NCBI GenBank assembly: GCA_009823395.1
Contig: CM020519.1
Span: 16,639,501-16,703,500 of the forward strand
DNA from: Thamnaconus septentrionalis
Lineage: Eukaryota > Chordata > Actinopteri > Tetraodontiformes > Monacanthidae
Direction: 5' to 3'
Length of the DNA: 64,000 nucleotides
Below, piece after piece: positions 60,924 through 64,000 of this stretch. Under the pieces are notes generated by a model. That model saw nothing but the letters and a program-made list of their open reading frames with translations, had not been told where the DNA came from and made no database searches. Each line of letters begins with the position of its first letter. Position 1 is the first letter of the stretch. The position numbers were made by a program, and so were the translations under genes.

Positions 60924-63692
60924 CTGCTGTTTATCAGTTCATTCCAAATTAATTGATTTTGATTCAATTCTGCTCGTCATGGAACGTTTTAACATTATTT
61001 TCCTGTGTTCGTTTGATAGTCTTTGACAACCAATCAACTTCCCTTGCCAATATTTTTCATGAAATTTTTAAGAATAACCAAATTTGCATCATGATCTCTG
61101 TCCACTTAAAAAACAAGACATTAAATCCTAGATGCATTTTAAATAAATATCTAATCAAGCTTTTTCTTCTGGAAAATTTTCCCCCCATTTTCTTTTTAAA
61201 GCCCGAGTGGGTCAGACTGACAAGACATGTATTATTCTGCTGAGGCTCTGGAGGGAGCAAAGCCCCAACTAATATACTAAATATACCACGGTACTACGGC
61301 TCAGGCTCAATTAGTTCAAGATGTTTCCCAGCAGAGAAGGCCCAGTAACATGCTGGAGGTGCATGGTGTCGAGATATGCAAACATCTGGAAGCTATACAG
61401 CTGTTTGGAAATGTGGGATCTGTTTTTTTTTTTGGTGCTTGGCAAACACAACAGGGTAGGGGTGGGGTGGAAACTTCAACAGCATGAGGTAACAAGTCAT
61501 CCACCCATCTGTTCATAAAGATGTATGCTGACGATACAGTGTCTGAACATGTATGAAATCTGGGGCGGCCCTGAGGAGAGCGAGGCCCCTCCCCCCACGT
61601 AAACCTTTAACGAGGTGGAGGTGGAATCTAAGAGCATTTTCATCCCACACGCTGATGAGCAAACAATTATACTTTCTCAAATGCTCAGAGAAATATTTTG
61701 AATAGCACCATACCAAAACTTGGAGTCTCTTTAGCTCATTTTGTAATGGCTGCTTAAACCAATGAATTCTGCTGTCCTCGGGGGGCCCCCAACCAGCACG
61801 GTGTTGCAGGTGATTGCATGGTTTGTCTAGCCCATTCCAACAACTCCCTTGCCTGTAGTCATTAATCAAGTACAACTCACAATCCTAATAGTTGCCAGTC
61901 CGTTTCCCATTGATAGATTGAGCAATAAAACAAAATGCTGTTCGATTTTCATTACACAGAACCTGTTTTTTTTTTGCTACGATAGGATTTCATCTGTTTG
62001 CTCATGCTAACGAGTCTTTTAAGTTGCTTCATGTTTGAAAAATTATAAATAGCTCGTTTGAAATTCAGCTGGAATTTGGCTATGGCAGAGATAGGCGAAA
62101 GCCATATGGTAGCTTAGCCGCTACAAGAGAAAATCACTGTATACATTGGCTGTTATGTGGAGAAGTCAGAATCTACTAATATCATGTTCATTAAAGCATC
62201 ACGGTGTTCTAAAGGGTTTTACAATGGTCATAAATACAGAGAACCCAAGTTAAGTGCAACACCGTAACAGAACATTTTACTAGAACCTTTTGTCACATAA
62301 ATAAGGTCACAAAAGGGCAGTCCCAACAATTACTCTCCGACCTTTGTTTAGAAAGTCAGTTACATTTTTAAGGTTTTTCAGTCCATTCCATGCTCCTTCA
62401 TATTTCCTAGATTTTAATCATCAGGACCAAGTTGGACAGTTGGAGGGTTTTATTTTGCTTCCCATTTTACACAACAATGCCCAAACTTTCAAAACAAGGC
62501 AAAAACTTTCCTTCAGTTTCTCCCTCTTTTCCCGTGCTGTTCTTTTCTCAAATGACATTTCCAGCTATTTAAATGTCAAACCTTTCTGTATACGGCGCTG
62601 TCTGCTCCACTTTATCCCCTCATGGTAGCGGAAGGCATTATTATCTTTTGTGCATACAAAATCTGAAGGGCAGCAGTTGGATTTCCGCACCTCTAGGTCC
62701 CGGACCACCAAATAATAATCTCTGTCCCACTCATAAAAAGTCAACATGAAAAAAAAAGCAAAAACAAAACAAGCGCATATGCATCAACCTTGCGACAAAT
62801 CGATATTGAAGGTTTCTCGGGTGTCGTGAGCAGGCAATCAGTAATCCGCCATGTCAATGTCCTCATTGTACCCTTTGGTGATTGGGAGCGTCTCAGGGTT
62901 GTGCTCAGAACAACCAATGAGGAATTAGCCGGCCTAAATGCAGGGGGACGGAGCGGTGGAGGGGAGTAGATGAAATCAGATACTTGAGCGTCGATTTCGC
63001 TCAAACTGCTTTCATCCCCGGGCAGCCCGGCTTTTCCACATCAAAGCCCCATCAGCATATGCCTGATAGACATCACTTACAAAATAGCAACTTGAAAGAG
63101 CGGCGGTTCATCTGTGTTTATGCATCTACTACGTGTGTTTTCTGCAATGCCGTGCTACCGTACGCTCCCTGTGATCTGGCATTTCGAACATAGCAGCTCC
63201 ATCAAAGTTGCTCGTTGCCTCCTCTGATCTCTTCCCCCTGACCTCCAGCACGGAGAGGTCGCGCCGTGAATTTCCTTTCTCGCCTTCGCTCCGCTCCTCC
63301 TCTTGCCTCTGTCCTCACATCCACCTCCAGTGCCTCCTCCTCCTCCCTTTCCACCCCCACCATAGACGTGTTCCTGCTTGGTGGAGGTCCAGAGCTCGTC
63401 CTGGAGTTCCTTCTTCCATCTGCTCCTGCTGCTCTCGTATGGCCCCTTGCGTCCACTGAATTCTCCAGGCGTCAGGCCAACGCTCTCGTCTCAAATCCTC
63501 TTCTTCCACCCATAAATCGTCCTCCCTGCTCTTTCCTCCTCATCGCTTCTCCTACATTTTCACCTCATGTTGTCTCTCCTGCTGAAACGGCTGTTGAACA
63601 TTTGACACGCTGTTGGCGAGTCCACGGGGGTTCGCAGCATCTTCTGACTTTATTTGTGCCCTGTGTTTTCTTTTCTCTCTTCTCTCCGTCAG

Positions 63693-63829
63693 GGCATCTT
63701 TGTGTTGGGTTTGCCCTTTGCTCTGGTCCACTCAGGTTACGTGGGTCTTATTCTGATGGTTCTGTCAGCTTGGGTCTGCAACCACACGGGGAGAATCCTG
63801 GTGGCCTGTCTGTACGAGGAGAAAGAAAG
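63693..63829 (+). CDS. SLC32-family transporter-like gene, exon 3 (TM1-TM2), gene continues right
   Basis: A 137-nt exon after a long pyrimidine tract and TCCGTCAG acceptor; donor GAAAG/GTGAGA. It begins [19 protein letters not shown], continues through an aliphatic segment with [10 protein letters not shown], and ends [10 protein letters not shown] plus two bases. In canonical VIAAT the same place reads GMFVLGLPYAILHGGY and LIACLYEENE. Alignment is therefore unambiguous at family level, but substitutions are many, so this is a paralogue rather than slc32a1 itself. It covers TM1 (completed from NAIQ) and TM2. A longer open frame over 63266-63889 is in another frame and is not the coding one. 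Remaining membrane segments lie beyond the window. Confidence 0.92.
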
Positions 63830-63839
63830 GTGAGAATTA

Positions 63840-64000
63840 AAGGTCCAATATGTAATATTTGGCCTGATGTATGTTTTTTCAATTGCTAAAAATGTAATAT
63901 ACTGCGCATAAATACATTAATAAAAGTGCAATCGCAACACAATAAAATTAATTTGGTTTTCCTACCCTTGGAATGGTTCTCTTATATATAGAAGAATAGA
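63840..64000 (+). mobile_element. TIR repeat family copy, cut by the window edge
   Basis: Starts AAAGGTCCAATATGTAATAT and continues with ATAAATACATTAATAAAAGTG and TTTGGTTTTCCTACCCTTGG as in the copies at 17830 and 37283. It begins about 10 bp after the exon 3 donor. Confidence 0.85.

Larger units (their letters stand above)
57528..63692 (+). other. SLC32-like gene intron 2 (6.2 kb)
   Basis: Contains a poly-T at 57655-57680, a SINE fragment near 60.8 kb and simple AT-rich sequence. ORFs at 59507-59989 and on the minus strand at 63202-63456 lack recognisable domains. Otherwise I see nothing in it. Confidence 0.8.

Noticed and set aside
63266..63889. 207-codon plus-strand ORF over the SLC32-like exon 3
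   Set aside because: It is in a different frame from the conserved membrane-segment reading; the true exon is 63693-63829.

Overview
This is a piece of a vertebrate chromosome, almost certainly from a spiny-rayed teleost fish. The evidence is split genes with GT/AG introns, very dense dinucleotide and tetranucleotide microsatellites, a tRNA-derived fish SINE, a decayed Tc1-like transposon and many short non-autonomous hAT-type elements. There are no operons, CRISPR arrays, rRNA genes or convincing free-standing tRNA genes. Coding sequence is about 1.5 kb of the 64 kb.

Two genes lie head to head. On the minus strand is the 5' end of lama2 (laminin subunit alpha 2). Exon 1 (signal peptide) is at 53801-53873, exon 2 at 16906-17076, exon 3 at 15056-15168, exon 4 at 4771-4822 and exon 5 at 3567-3757. 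All phases join without conflict, giving the first 200 residues: a signal peptide plus the first part of the laminin N-terminal (LN) domain. The gene continues off the left edge. Intron 1 is about 36.7 kb and intron 3 about 10.2 kb.

On the plus strand, starting about 2.2 kb beyond lama2 exon 1, is the 5' end of an SLC32-family (vesicular inhibitory amino acid transporter-like) gene. Its exons are 56093-56196, 56876-57527 and 63693-63829, and it runs off the right edge. It has the family signature ending in WEAGWNVTNAIQ and the first two membrane segments. It differs clearly from canonical VIAAT/VGAT, so it looks like a paralogue, and it has an unusually long N-terminal cytosolic region of about 250 residues.

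The rest is intron and intergenic DNA. Its mobile content includes: a Tc1 deletion derivative (188-391); a foldback element carrying a 64-codon ORF and itself interrupted by a SINE tail (2496-3423); a full SINE (15331-15713) and several SINE fragments; a nested pair of TIR elements with a perfect 8-bp target duplication (11855-12558); further hAT-like MITEs (24571-24921, 50827-51222, 54338-54810); a 'ttttccggacta' MITE (40865-41342); and a 5-copy TIR repeat family, one copy of which starts about 10 bp after the last splice donor. Possible regulatory sequence includes a CCAAT/CRE/AP-1 cluster at 38553-38623, G-quadruplex motifs near 38.45 kb and beside lama2 exon 1, a CpG-rich stretch at 51.43-51.56 kb, and a perfect 20-bp hairpin in the region between the genes.
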